A stretch of DNA of 64,000 nt. Origin: Thermococcus indicus. Its GTDB lineage: Archaea > Methanobacteriota_B > Thermococci > Thermococcales > Thermococcaceae. The stretch is from the NCBI RefSeq assembly GCF_006274605.1, contig NZ_CP040846.1, positions 620,001 through 684,000 on the forward strand. The letters run 5' to 3'. Below the pieces are notes generated by a model, which had not been told where the DNA came from, ran no database searches, and worked only from the letters and a program-made list of their open reading frames with translations. Made by a program: the position numbers and the translations under genes. Below, one piece after another: positions 8,137-19,508 of the stretch (position 1 is its first letter; each line of letters starts with the position of its first letter).

Positions 8137-9477
8137 TTAAATCTTTTTTGGTCGGGATATTGACGACAAGATGGCATTCACGCTTTTATAGTCCCCTCTA
8201 ACTGCCACGGCGACGAAATATCCTTCGCGTTCGATGCAGATTGAGGTCGTATTCCCCTCGGGGGTATCGAGCAGATAGCGGGCGTAGTGGCACTGCCACC
8301 CGGTTCCGTAAACGAGAATCGTCAAGGAGAGATTTTCGTCCAACTCAAACCTTCCGCCGGCGAGGGACCAGATAGCCGGTTCCGAAACTTGCCTTGGAGC
8401 AAAGTTTTCGCCGAGCTCTCCAGTTACTTCTAGTAAAACCTCCCCAGGCGTTTTCCATTCCACTCTTCGGCCGTTCTTAAGACCGCAGGGTGAAACCTCC
8501 TCTGCCGTTTTCTCGATCTCTCCGGCCTTCCCGCCAATCACGAGGATTTCTCTGTCCCTGAGGGCAACGTAGTAAGATTTCTCTCCCCTCGTCCAGAGCG
8601 ACCATTTGAATCTTTCGCCTTTCCCATCAAGCACCTTCACATAGCCGGTCCCCTTAAGCTCGATGCCGATGGCGGTGTATGTGTTCCCCACCCACTCATC
8701 CGGCCAGTCCTTTGGAGCGAACCACCCAACCCTGACACCACCCTTTTGGCTCCAGTTAAAGCGGTACTCCTCAAATGTTGGCGGCTCGCTCACGTTCCAG
8801 AGGTAGTCGTCGTGCCAGCGGAGTGCGAACCCCTTAACGCCCCTGCAGGGCCCCTTCGCCGAGACCACGGCGAGACCTCCGCCGAGAACCCTCGTCTTTG
8901 CCAGGTAGACGCATTCATCCCCCTTAGCGAATATGACATCCCCTATGATGTCAGAGTCCATCCCGTAGTTCTCTGCGAGTTTGATGTAGCCCTTCGATTC
9001 GACGCGCTCGATTGCTTTTCTGTAGGCTTCCTCCGCCTTTTGCATTGGCTCGTAGATGGTTACGAAACGGCCGACAACTGGAAGCTCAACCCTCACGGAT
9101 TTCCACGCAACTCCTCCAACGTGAATCGTCGAGTAGGCAACCGTTTCGTTGCAGGAATAGGTGAGCTCACCTTCGTTCAATGGCCAAGTGTCTTCCTCCC
9201 TTTCCCAACATCCTGTGGCAAAGTGAAGGCCGAACTCGACGTTGGGGGCCGTAACTGGTGGAGGCGCCATTAGGAGCATCAGGAGGAGAGCCGTAATCAG
9301 AAACGGCACGAGCATGCGGGGCTTTTTTCCGTAGTACCCCCTAAAAACGATCGGCGGAAGGAGAACGGCGGAGATGAACAGAACAATACCCAGAGTGAAA
9401 TGGGGCTGAAGGGCTAGCCAGGCAAAAAACGAGATGAGCACGGAAAAGGTGACGGAGATAATGAATCTTCTGGCCAT
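8137..9477 (-). CDS. Membrane-anchored protein with cysteine-containing ectodomain, function unknown
   Basis: 446 residues. Three hydrophobic segments occupy about residues 5-22, 27-46 and 55-72; the remaining 370 residues are polar and contain about seven cysteines (GCWE, SCNE, ECVY, PCRG, PCGL, QCHY, ICIE) that could form disulfides outside the cell. I do not recognise the family. ATG 9477 is preceded by GGTGGGTT. The gene is transcribed divergently from the DUF389 gene at 9595 and appears monocistronic. Confidence 0.75.
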   Translation of the reverse strand: MARRFIISVTFSVLISFFAWLALQPHFTLGIVLFISAVLLPPIVFRGYYGKKPRMLVPFLITALLLMLLMAPPPVTAPNVEFGLHFATGCWEREEDTWPLNEGELTYSCNETVAYSTIHVGGVAWKSVRVELPVVGRFVTIYEPMQKAEEAYRKAIERVESKGYIKLAENYGMDSDIIGDVIFAKGDECVYLAKTRVLGGGLAVVSAKGPCRGVKGFALRWHDDYLWNVSEPPTFEEYRFNWSQKGGVRVGWFAPKDWPDEWVGNTYTAIGIELKGTGYVKVLDGKGERFKWSLWTRGEKSYYVALRDREILVIGGKAGEIEKTAEEVSPCGLKNGRRVEWKTPGEVLLEVTGELGENFAPRQVSEPAIWSLAGGRFELDENLSLTILVYGTGWQCHYARYLLDTPEGNTTSICIEREGYFVAVAVRGDYKSVNAILSSISRPKKI

Positions 9478-9594
9478 AACCCACCCATAATTGTTACGTT
9501 TCTGAAGGTTATAAGTGCTACCATCGTTTCAAATTATTCTGAAGTGTCTCCACAAGGGTTATTAGTGATAAACCCTTAGCCCTTCCGATGGGCC

Positions 9595-10596
9595 ATGCTC
9601 CGGCTGGAAATCTACTGCGACGAGGGCGAGGGTGAGAAAGTCAGGGATGTTCTGACCAAGTGGAGCCTCCAGTTCTACGGCGAGGAGGTGCAGAGCAACG
9701 AACACCGGGCGCTCAAATTCACCGTTCTCGTGCCGGATTTCGTGATTAACGACGTTGTCGATGAGCTGATGAAGGCGGTGGATCTTAGAAGGGGGCACTC
9801 ATCGATAACCTGGGCCCCCGTCAGCGGGAAGTCCGTGAAGTACGCAAACTCGGTAAAGTCGCTCAAAAAGTTCAAGCGCCGCTGGAGTCTTGCCGCCATA
9901 GAGGGGCTCATCGAGAACGCCAACAGCGGGGCCCAGGTTGACCCGATTCAGCTCACCCTCGGTGCCGTTGCCTCGATCATAGCGCTCTTCGGCTTGATAA
10001 ACGACAGCATAGTGATGATAATCTCTGCCATGCTTCTCTCGCCGATCCTCGGCCCGCTCTACGGCTTCTCCCTCAACATAGTCATGGGCAAGGGCAGGGA
10101 CGCCCTCGATGCCGTTTCCTCAATCCTGAAGCTCCTCGGCGTCATATTCCTGTCGGCTCTCCTCGCCTCCCTGGCCCTCAGGTTTGCCGGCTCGATGCCC
10201 CTCGAACCAACCCACGAGATACTCATCCGCGGCGATTCCGGGCTGGTTTACATACTCCTCGCGATAATCCTCGGCTACGCCGGAATAGTTGCCATAGTGA
10301 GCAGAATCCCGGAGATCCTGGCAGGGGTTTCAATCGCCGCCGCGCTGGTTCCTCCGACGACGGTTATCGGGATATCCCTCGCGATGGGCTGGTGGGATGT
10401 TTTTGCCGGCTCTCTTGCCCTCACCGTGGAGAACGTTCTCGGCCTTCTCAGCGGCTCCCTCCTCGGGCTCTACGTCCTGAACGTCTCCCCCAGGATCTAC
10501 TATGAAAAGAGGGCTGCGAAGCTCTACACGAAGAGAACGATGCTGGTGCTGGCCATCATGCTTGCAACCCTCGTCCTTGTGGAGCTCCTCAGCTAG
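9595..10596 (+). CDS. DUF389 / TIGR00341-type membrane protein
   Basis: 333 residues. The first 110 form a soluble alpha/beta domain (LRLEIYCDEGEGE start). The rest contains about six membrane segments, with the conserved ISAMLLSPILGPLYG and AAALVPPTTVIG motifs of DUF389 proteins. Family function is not established; these are archaeal and bacterial inner-membrane proteins. Its TAG stop overlaps the stop of the convergent gene through a shared CTAG. Confidence 0.85.
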   Translation: MLRLEIYCDEGEGEKVRDVLTKWSLQFYGEEVQSNEHRALKFTVLVPDFVINDVVDELMKAVDLRRGHSSITWAPVSGKSVKYANSVKSLKKFKRRWSLAAIEGLIENANSGAQVDPIQLTLGAVASIIALFGLINDSIVMIISAMLLSPILGPLYGFSLNIVMGKGRDALDAVSSILKLLGVIFLSALLASLALRFAGSMPLEPTHEILIRGDSGLVYILLAIILGYAGIVAIVSRIPEILAGVSIAAALVPPTTVIGISLAMGWWDVFAGSLALTVENVLGLLSGSLLGLYVLNVSPRIYYEKRAAKLYTKRTMLVLAIMLATLVLVELLS

Positions 10597-11039
10597 GCCA
10601 CTTCGGTCTGCTCATAGATCGGCTTTCCCTGCCGGTGCTTCACCAGGAGCCCGTAGAAGAACTCCTTGAGGTCGGGCCCCATCTCATCGTCCATGAGCAG
10701 GTCCGCCCTGCCGGGATACTCTTTCTCCGCCCTCGTTATCAGGAGGGCTATGGCTGGTGTCAGCTGCCCGAGGAGGATTTTAACGAGCTCGGGGTAGGCG
10801 TCTTCGTCTATCTCCTCGTCAGCCTCCATGCCGAGGTACACCACGAAGCCCTTCATCTGGACGGCGAGGACGAATTCGTTCTCGCTCAGCTCGAAGAAGG
10901 AGAAGTTGTAGCCCTTTGAGTCGGTCCTCGCGAGAAGGACACCCCTTATTGAAACCGTCACGGGCTCCTCCTCGATCTCGAACACCAGGTCCTTGGCCAG
11001 TTCCCTCTGGGCTATTGCGTAGAGTTCCTCCATCGTCAT
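10593..11039 (-). CDS. Conserved small cytoplasmic protein, unknown function
   Basis: 148 residues starting [14 protein letters not shown], mixed alpha/beta, with no signal peptide or membrane segment. I do not recognise the family. ATG 11039 is chosen because AAGGT lies about seven bases upstream; a longer in-frame extension to 11615 runs antisense through nikR and is rejected. It ends convergently with the DUF389 gene, sharing four bases, and is divergent from nikR. Confidence 0.7.
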   Translation of the reverse strand: MTMEELYAIAQRELAKDLVFEIEEEPVTVSIRGVLLARTDSKGYNFSFFELSENEFVLAVQMKGFVVYLGMEADEEIDEDAYPELVKILLGQLTPAIALLITRAEKEYPGRADLLMDDEMGPDLKEFFYGLLVKHRQGKPIYEQTEVA

Positions 11040-11120
11040 GGGGCTACCTTCTCGGGTTCGAATAAAAGGGTTTCGCGTCACGTTTTTAATGAGGACATCC
11101 AAAGGAATTACGGTGGTGTC

Positions 11121-11537
11121 ATGAAGATCACTCGCTTTGGCGTCTCCGTTCCCGACGAGCTGCTCGAGAGGTTCGACCGTATAATCGAGGAGAAGGGCTA
11201 CGTGAACAGGAGCGAGGCAATAAGGGACATGATGAGGGACTTCATAGTCCGGCACGAGTGGGAACAGGGTGAGGGTGAGGTCGCCGGCACGATAACCATG
11301 CTCTACAACCACGACGAGGCCGAGGTCGTCAAGGAGCTCCTCGACCTCCAGCACGACTACCTGAGCGAGATAATCTCCAGCATTCACGTCCACATGGATG
11401 AGCACAACTGCCTGGAGGTCATCATAGTTAAGGGCAAGGCCAACAGGATAAAGGAGATAGCGGACAGGCTGCTGAGCCTCAAGGGTGTAAAGCACGGCAA
11501 GCTGGTGATGACTGGGACTGGGAAGGAGCTGGTCTAG
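11121..11537 (+). CDS. nikR: Nickel-responsive regulator NikR
   Basis: 138 residues. An N-terminal ribbon-helix-helix ([29 protein letters not shown]) is followed by the ACT-like nickel domain with the ligand set [17 protein letters not shown] (His, His-x-His, Cys), as in characterised NikR. It binds operators when nickel is present and typically controls nickel uptake or hydrogenase genes; none is in the window. ATG 11121 follows GGTGGTGTC. The stop shares CTAG with the convergent NFACT gene. Confidence 0.93.
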   Translation: MKITRFGVSVPDELLERFDRIIEEKGYVNRSEAIRDMMRDFIVRHEWEQGEGEVAGTITMLYNHDEAEVVKELLDLQHDYLSEIISSIHVHMDEHNCLEVIIVKGKANRIKEIADRLLSLKGVKHGKLVMTGTGKELV

Positions 11538-13486
11538 CCCACAACCTCGACCACATCGCCGTTCCCGGGCGGCAGGGCGGACATTACGTCCTCCTCCCTT
11601 ACCCTGTAGCCCCACTTTTCGAGGATGCCCTTTATCCTCTTCACCAGCTCGCTCTTCCTGAGGGGGCCCGGGCGGATAACGATGTACCTGTCCGTGTGGG
11701 CCTTTATTGCATCAACCGGCGCGCAGACGACGAAGTCCTCGCCCTCGTAGTTGATTACACCGACGGCGAGCTTGAGAGGAAGCCCGTGGAGCCAGTTCCT
11801 CTTGCCGTAGACCATGAAGGCCCCCTTGCCGAGGTACTCGCCGCTGGGCGTCTGCTTGGTAACCTGGTTTGGATAGGCCCAGTAGGCGTCCTCGCTGTAA
11901 ACGCCCCTGCTCCATGCCTTGCTCATCGAAACCGCGAACTGGCAGGCCTCGAAGATTGTCTTCTCCCCCGCCTTCCTTCCGTCCTTTATTACGACGTGCG
12001 GGGCGCCGTAAACGTCTGCGTGGCAGTAAAGGTCGTTGTCGGTCATGTGCCTCTTTATGAGTATCTCGTTGGTGCCGGCGTCTTTGCCCGCCAGGACCAG
12101 AAAGCCCTCGCTCGAAACGAACCAGCGGAACTTCTCGAACCACTTCTTCTTTCTCCTCTCTATGCGCTTGACGTTCAGCTCCTTCTTGAGCTCCTCCTCG
12201 ATGAGCTTCTCGACCTCGTCGAGCTTCCGCTTAGTGTCCTCGTAGGCCTTCAGAGCTCCCTCGTGCTTGTGCCTGAACTTCTTGGCCTTCTCATAGTAGA
12301 GCTCGGCGTTTTCGCCTATGCTTTTGTTGAGGTACAGCCTGACCTTCTTCCCCTCAAGCTCTATCGTTACAGCTTTCTCCTTCGGGTCGGTTCCCTTCAC
12401 CATGAGCGCGACCCTGTTACCTGCCTTCTTGCCCTCCTCGATGCGCTTCTTGAACTCCTCCCAGCCGAGGGTCTCCGTCGCCTTCCTGAACTCCTCCAAA
12501 AGCCTCTCTATGAGGGAGTAGTTCGCGTAGATGAGATCCCCTATCTCCTGGTTGGCCTTCGCTCCTTCCTCGAAGCCCTTCAGCATCTCCTCCTGCTTCC
12601 TTAGCGTCATGAGGAGCTGTCTTTTCTTTGCTTCGAGCCTCTTCGTCTGCTCGATCCTCGCCTTCTCAAGGGTGATCTTGCCGAAGTACTCGTCGAGGGC
12701 CTCGCTGAAGGTGGTAAAATAGCGCTTCTCAAACCCCTCGTAGATTCTCAGCTCTATCGGAACGACGTCGTGCATGTTCCCGTCCTTGAGGACTATGTTG
12801 GCCCTCGGTTCATCGTTGAAGGTCCTGAGCATCGCCTCGTAGACCCTCAGCAGGTCGTCGTCGCTCAGCTCCTTAACGGGGGTCGTCTTGTCGAAGCCCG
12901 CCCTGATGGAAATCTCCTCCGCGTACATTCCGCCCATGTTGAGCTTCCTCGCCAAAGCACGCACTAGTTCGAGTTCTTCCTCCTCGCGCATGAGCTCGAT
13001 GAACCTCTCCCGCGTTACCTCGAGCGGGTTCTCCCTGGCGGGGGGAAACCTATAAGCGGCCTTCGGCATTATCCTTCTATCCTTGTACTCCTCGTAGCGT
13101 AACGCCGCAACGATTCTGTTCTCCCCGTCCACGAGTATCACGTTTCCCCTCCTGAACAGCTCGCCGATGAGGGTGTAGTCCCCAACGCGAATCTTCACTA
13201 TCCTGTCGAAGCCGTGCTGCTCTATGCCATCGATGAACCCGCCGCTGAGGTGCTTCCTGAGGAGCATAGTGAAGCTCGACGGCTGCTTCGGCGCCTCCTT
13301 CACGTAAGTTGTCACATGGAAGCGCTTCCCGGCCTGGAGGATTAAATCCTGTCTCCCCTCCTTTGTGCGGAGCTTTATCCTGATCTCGTCGCCGTCGTGG
13401 TAAACCTTGTCAACGCGAGAACCGATCAGCCATTGAAGTTCCCTCACTATGTAGCGGATATCAACGCTGCTCATCTCTTCCTTCAT
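11534..13486 (-). CDS. rqcH: RqcH/NEMF-type NFACT protein (ribosome-associated quality control)
   Basis: 650 residues with the NFACT-N domain first ([20 protein letters not shown]), a long charged coiled coil (about 280-440), and the NFACT-R domain ([22 protein letters not shown], about 450-560). The FDRIV motif after HG matches the Asp-Arg pair needed for tRNA handling in Rqc2/RqcH. Family members bind stalled 50S subunits and add C-terminal tails to incomplete chains. ATG 13486 has GGGTGA five bases upstream. Confidence 0.9.
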   Translation of the reverse strand: MKEEMSSVDIRYIVRELQWLIGSRVDKVYHDGDEIRIKLRTKEGRQDLILQAGKRFHVTTYVKEAPKQPSSFTMLLRKHLSGGFIDGIEQHGFDRIVKIRVGDYTLIGELFRRGNVILVDGENRIVAALRYEEYKDRRIMPKAAYRFPPARENPLEVTRERFIELMREEEELELVRALARKLNMGGMYAEEISIRAGFDKTTPVKELSDDDLLRVYEAMLRTFNDEPRANIVLKDGNMHDVVPIELRIYEGFEKRYFTTFSEALDEYFGKITLEKARIEQTKRLEAKKRQLLMTLRKQEEMLKGFEEGAKANQEIGDLIYANYSLIERLLEEFRKATETLGWEEFKKRIEEGKKAGNRVALMVKGTDPKEKAVTIELEGKKVRLYLNKSIGENAELYYEKAKKFRHKHEGALKAYEDTKRKLDEVEKLIEEELKKELNVKRIERRKKKWFEKFRWFVSSEGFLVLAGKDAGTNEILIKRHMTDNDLYCHADVYGAPHVVIKDGRKAGEKTIFEACQFAVSMSKAWSRGVYSEDAYWAYPNQVTKQTPSGEYLGKGAFMVYGKRNWLHGLPLKLAVGVINYEGEDFVVCAPVDAIKAHTDRYIVIRPGPLRKSELVKRIKGILEKWGYRVREEDVMSALPPGNGDVVEVVG

Positions 13487-13525
13487 CCTCTCACCCGAAA
13501 AGAATAGGGTGAGGGGGTTAAAAGG

Positions 13526-13786
13526 TTAGAGCCTCAGGGCGAGGAGAACGAGGGCTCCGGCTATTGCCATGGATGCCCTCAGTGAATCGGTTTCCTCACC
13601 TTCAACGGCCTCGCTCAGAAGTCCAAAGGACAATCCAATGATACCGATGTCATACAGGATATAGGCCAGCTTTGTGAAACCCCGGGTTGGCATTGAGAGG
13701 ACTGAAAGCACCGCTCCAAGGAGGACAACTGCCAGCGCCCCTGCTATGAACCCGCTTCCGGTTCCGGTCAGCCCTTTCAGTCTCAT
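13526..13786 (-). CDS. Small three-helix membrane protein, unknown
   Basis: 86 residues with three hydrophobic stretches (about 12-32, 38-58, 70-86) and a Gly-rich start. No family recognised. ATG 13786 is preceded by GGTGAT at normal spacing, and composition fits the neighbouring genes, so I regard it as real. It lies 39 bases upstream of rqcH on the same strand and may be co-transcribed with it. Confidence 0.65.
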   Translation of the reverse strand: MRLKGLTGTGSGFIAGALAVVLLGAVLSVLSMPTRGFTKLAYILYDIGIIGLSFGLLSEAVEGEETDSLRASMAIAGALVLLALRL

Positions 13787-13913
13787 AGTATCACCGAGCT
13801 TTCTACGGGTTCGGAGATAAAACCTTTTCCATGCACATGCATGGTCATGATGACAACTCTGTTCCGGATAACGTTAAATACTCCAAGCTCGATAACACTC
13901 CCGGTGATACAGA

Positions 13914-16298
<2,385 letters not shown>

Positions 16299-16299
<1 letters not shown>

Positions 16300-17033
16300 C
16301 ACAGGAACGCGTGCCTGTTCCTGTAGAGTTCGACGAGGGAGCTGGCTATAAGGTATATCTCCACCGCAGAGAGGATGACGAGGAATATCAGGTATCCCTG
16401 CGCGAAGGATACGCTCTTCCCCAGGTGCTCCGCTATGGTGCTCACCTGATTGGGGTCACGCAGGGCACTCAGGGAATAGACTATTGCGTTGAAACCCACG
16501 ACCAGGGGAATGGGGGCCGAGGCGTAGGCCAGCAGGAGTCCGGTGTAGCCCCTCCTCTGAAGGGAGAGCATCGACAGGATTATCGGGATGGCCAGGATGA
16601 GCGCCGTTATAGCGAAGAACTGATTGAGATATGCCCCCGTCAGGACGAAGAACGACGTCATTCCAAAGATGTATTTCCGGTACGCCCTCTTCAGCTCGAC
16701 GAGCTTCTTGGGGACGAAGTCATACTCGGCCGACCTGGAATACAGGAGGACCCTGTTCACAGCTTTCAGGTAGTTCTTTTTGCCCTCTTTCTCTATGGCC
16801 TTGTCCGTGCTCATCAATTTGAGCTCCTTGGCTTTTTTGAAGAAGAACTCGGCCAGCTCCTCGTTGTCCTTCTCGACCCTTGATGCGACCTCCCGGAAGT
16901 TCCCCGCGGCCTCCTCCAGGGATTTCTTGACCTTCGTCTTCTCCTTTTCACTTAAGCTGCCGAGCCTCTCGATCTTTTCAAGGGTTGATTCGAGAACATC
17001 GGCAGTTTCGAGAAGTATTTTTTCGCTTTTCAC
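16299..17033 (-). CDS. Membrane protein with N-terminal coiled coil, unknown
   Basis: 244 residues. The first 120 are strongly helical and charged (coiled coil likely), followed by about four membrane segments (about 122-140, 145-160, 168-190, 210-235). The family is not recognised. GTG 17033 is preceded by a GGGGGG tract. The gene lies downstream of the NSS transporter and its 35-residue partner on the same strand, so it could be the last gene of that transcript. Confidence 0.7.
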
Positions 17034-17066
17034 CTATACCCCCCCAAAATGAGAAAGAAAAAGAGT

Positions 17067-17174
17067 TTAAGAGGCTTCCCCTCTTTCCGCCTTGAGCAGC
17101 TTGTTGATGCTCCAGCCCATCATGGCGAATATTGCCAGCCACGCTACCAGCATGTAGATTACCCAGCTTTCCAT
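17067..17174 (-). CDS. Small subunit of NSS transporter (MetS-like), 35 residues
   Basis: A 35-residue protein starting MESWVIYMLVAWLAIFAMMG, a single membrane helix followed by a basic tail (NKLLKAERGEAS). Such microproteins accompany bacterial NSS transporters such as MetP/MetS and are needed for their activity. ATG 17174 has a perfect AGGTGAT five bases upstream, and the gene begins ten bases after the transporter stop. Size, helix and position support the call; function in archaea is inferred. Confidence 0.82.
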   Translation of the reverse strand: MESWVIYMLVAWLAIFAMMGWSINKLLKAERGEAS

Positions 17175-17184
17175 TGCGATCACC

Positions 17185-18744
17185 TCAGACCCTTATGATG
17201 ACCTCGTTCTTCTCGAGCTCCTCGCCGTACTTGCGCTTGATGGAGTAGTAGCTCTCCACTGCACCGATGATCCACATGAAGATTATTGCCAGTCTGGCCG
17301 GCCACTCAAGGGTTGCTCCGACGAGGCTCTGGGCGGATCCTATCAGCGGTATCAGCAGGAGTATTGGGGCTATGTAGAGCAGTATCGGCTTGTACCATCC
17401 GGGGACTTTCATGTAGGCTCCCTGGTGCAGCTCCTTCCAGAAGTTGTCGGGCTTGAAGAGGTACACCGCAACTATGATGTCGAAGAGAGCCAGCAGCGTG
17501 AGCTGGAAGCTGACCCATGCGTCAACCTGGTCGAGGTAGCCGCTGATGTACACAACAGGAAGGCCCGCGATGAAGTAGAGCACGAGCACTACCCAGGTTC
17601 CGACCTTTCTCTTGATGTTGAGGTCCTCCTCGAGGAGGGCTGTGAGGTAGTTGTACATGGCTATGGCGGAGGTGAAGCCCGCGAACCAGAGGAGGAGGAA
17701 CCACATTGCTCCGAAGAGCTTTCCTATGTCGCCCATGCTGACGAAGACGTTGGGCAGGCTGGTGTAGGAGAACCCAAGGCCGAACTTCTGGCCTATCCAG
17801 GCGAGGGCCTCGTTCTTACCCTGCTCAAGGATCTCGGGCGGCACGATCTTGGGGGCATAGGCAGTCGCCAGCGGGACGGCGAGCGAACCACCAAGGACGA
17901 CCTCCGCGAACTCGTTCAGGGAAACCGTCGCGAGACCGCTGAGGGCGACGTCGTCATCCGGACCGAGGTAGCTGGCGTAGTTCTGGATGATACCCATACC
18001 AAGGGAGAGCGTGAAGAATATCTGTCCGGTTGCGGCAAGCATGACCGTCGCGAAGTGGTCCTTGAGGTACGCCCAGTTGGGGCTCCAGATGAACCTGAAT
18101 CCATCGATGGTGCTCCAGTTGGGGTCTATCGGCGAGCCGAGGACGAACACATAGCCGACCATTATGATGGCGAAGACGTAGAGGAGCGGCATCATGACCT
18201 TGACCCAGCGCTCGATACCCTTGCTGACTCCCTGTCCGACGGCTATGGCGAGGAGAACCACAGTTATGCCCCAGAAGAGCATGACCTGGGCGTGGTTGCC
18301 GAGGTAGTTGCCGAAGAACTCTCCGGTGTTCTGGCCGAAGTAGGCGCCCGTGGCGCTGAAGTAGGAGTAAGCCGCGGACCAGCCGATGAGGTGCAGGTAG
18401 TAGCTGTTCAGGAGAACGGTCAGTGAGAAGGCCAGCATTCCGCTGATAACTCCCCACCACAGTGCGCTCTTTGGTTTGACGCTCTCCCTAGCCATGAGAT
18501 AGTACGTGGGACCTAGGGTACCGTGACCATACTTTCCACCGTAGCGACCGGCGACCCACTCAATCCACATTACCGGTATTCCTAGGAAGAACAGAGCTAT
18601 AAAGTACGGCACCATAAAGGCTCCGCCACCGTTCTGGGCAACCTGCGTTGGAAACCTCACGAAGTTGCCCAGACCGACGGCGTTTCCAGCCATTGCTAAA
18701 ATCAAACCAATCTTGGTTGCCCATTGATCCCTCTGTTGTTCCAC
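17185..18744 (-). CDS. Sodium-dependent NSS/SNF family transporter
   Basis: About 519 residues with 11-12 membrane segments. The hallmark first helix GNAVGLGNFVRFP and NGGGAFMVPYF match LeuT/MhsT-type Na+-coupled amino-acid symporters. GTG 18744 is preferred because GGGGGTGA lies five bases upstream and it gives the short N-terminus usual for the family; ATG 18759 is an alternative. The substrate cannot be read from sequence. The paired single-helix subunit suggests a MetP-like amino-acid system. A possible promoter (CTTTTTATAG on the minus strand) lies near 18826-18836. Confidence 0.92.
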   Translation of the reverse strand: MEQQRDQWATKIGLILAMAGNAVGLGNFVRFPTQVAQNGGGAFMVPYFIALFFLGIPVMWIEWVAGRYGGKYGHGTLGPTYYLMARESVKPKSALWWGVISGMLAFSLTVLLNSYYLHLIGWSAAYSYFSATGAYFGQNTGEFFGNYLGNHAQVMLFWGITVVLLAIAVGQGVSKGIERWVKVMMPLLYVFAIIMVGYVFVLGSPIDPNWSTIDGFRFIWSPNWAYLKDHFATVMLAATGQIFFTLSLGMGIIQNYASYLGPDDDVALSGLATVSLNEFAEVVLGGSLAVPLATAYAPKIVPPEILEQGKNEALAWIGQKFGLGFSYTSLPNVFVSMGDIGKLFGAMWFLLLWFAGFTSAIAMYNYLTALLEEDLNIKRKVGTWVVLVLYFIAGLPVVYISGYLDQVDAWVSFQLTLLALFDIIVAVYLFKPDNFWKELHQGAYMKVPGWYKPILLYIAPILLLIPLIGSAQSLVGATLEWPARLAIIFMWIIGAVESYYSIKRKYGEELEKNEVIIRV

Positions 18745-18836
18745 AATATTCACCCCCATTCTTAAATGTCTGGATCATGGAACCCCTGTGTATGGCTTTG
18801 GGGCATTATGTATAGGGTAAGGCATTCTATAAAAAG

Positions 18837-19303
18837 CTTTCTAATAGTTTTTTTCGACAAAAGACGATTTACTTAAGCGTTAAACTGGGGCAGTTCCTTT
18901 CTCGTCATTTCTTTAATGTGTTGAAAAAACCTTAATTTCGGCTTTGGCATTATGGCAATTATAGTGTCCAGATACCACAGGATGACGAATCATTGTCGGT
19001 GCATTTCCATCAAGTATTTAACCCCGTGATGCTACCCCTGGGATGGTGCCCGATGATTGGAAGGAGAGTGAGCTGATGGGTGATGACCGACTTCTCGCTG
19101 AGGGCGCCTCATCCGAATCGTTCTGAGATCTGGTGGGTTCTGTTTTGGGTTCATTGATGCAGTTTTGTGTTCTCCAATGTATAGAAAATCTTGGATGTAC
19201 ATCCCTCTTTTTGCCCGAAGATTTCGGCAGGTTTTTTCTTTTCGCCGAAAATTTCCGTACATAACTTTTTGTTTGAAATCAACCGTTCTCCTGCCTCCTT
19301 TAT
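18837..19303. other. Long non-coding gap between NSS transporter and gdhA
   Basis: About 470 A/T-rich bases with no credible gene: the short open frames have poor composition and no ribosome binding site. It contains the NSS promoter region at its left edge, a possible stand-alone hairpin RNA (19041-19114), and otherwise only T-rich tracts, before the gdhA promoter. Confidence 0.6.
19041..19114 (+). ncRNA. Candidate hairpin RNA with C/D-like boxes
   Basis: The segment is closed by a seven-pair stem, GGTGCCC (19045-19051) with GGGCGCC (19102-19108), extended by GGAT/ATCC at the ends. Inside are GATGA (19052-19056), CTGA (19073-19076), GTGATGA (19080-19086) and CTGA (19098-19101), in the order and spacing of C/D' /C'/D boxes. 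A weak TATA-like GTATTTAA (19013-19020) lies about 25 bases upstream. The closing stem leaves no room for a normal kink-turn bulge, so a guide RNA is uncertain. Confidence 0.3.
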
Positions 19304-19319
19304 CGAAAGGTTTATATAT
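19304..19319 (+). promoter_or_regulatory. gdhA promoter (BRE and TATA box)
   Basis: CGAAAGG followed by TTTATATAT is a near-consensus archaeal BRE-TATA pair. Transcription is expected to start near 19343, which implies a leader of about 165 bases before gdhA, unusually long for this group. Confidence 0.8.
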
Positions 19320-19344
19320 GCAAAGGTCGTAGAGGACATCGCAA

Positions 19345-19505
19345 CATCTAGAGCCATAACCCCAATCCGACTTTGCCGGTAGGGGTAACGGGCCGAAGAC
19401 CCGGCCTGCGGACCGAGCCGAAACCGGTGACGGGAGTAGGGGATGGGTCCGCAAACCGAACCGCATTCCACAGCGGGGAGGAGGTCAGCGAAACCTGAGG
19501 TGGTA
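19345..19505 (+). promoter_or_regulatory. Structured 5' leader of gdhA
   Basis: A GC-rich leader inside an A/T-rich intergenic region. Consecutive helices are visible: ACCCC 19359-19363 with GGGGT 19382-19386; GGGCCG 19390-19395 with CGGCCT 19402-19407; GCGGACC 19408-19414 with GGTCCGC 19446-19452; CCGC 19461-19464 with GCGG 19473-19476; and TCAG/CTGA just before the GAGGTGG ribosome binding site. It could be a cis-regulatory RNA for glutamate dehydrogenase or a separate stable RNA. No known riboswitch class was recognised. Confidence 0.5.
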
Positions 19506-19508
19506 AAG

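Noticed and set aside
7945-8163. A 72-residue plus-strand frame in the gap after trpB2
   Set aside because: No ribosome binding site, improbable composition, and it overlaps the neighbouring gene's 3' end.
10593-11615. 340-residue minus-strand frame extending through nikR
   Set aside because: Only the first-described 148-residue part (from 11039) has a ribosome binding site; the extension is antisense to a clear NikR gene.
19050-19101. A standard C/D box guide RNA
   Set aside because: Box order and spacing are good, but the seven-pair closing stem abuts the boxes and leaves no kink-turn bulge; kept only as a low-confidence RNA.
19032-19471. Minus-strand frames across the gdhA leader
   Set aside because: They cross the promoter and structured leader, lack ribosome binding sites and have no protein-like composition.
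19443-19508. In-frame N-terminal extension of gdhA
   Set aside because: Thermococcal GDH begins at MVEIDPFE; the extension reads through leader helices and skips the good ribosome binding site before 19509.
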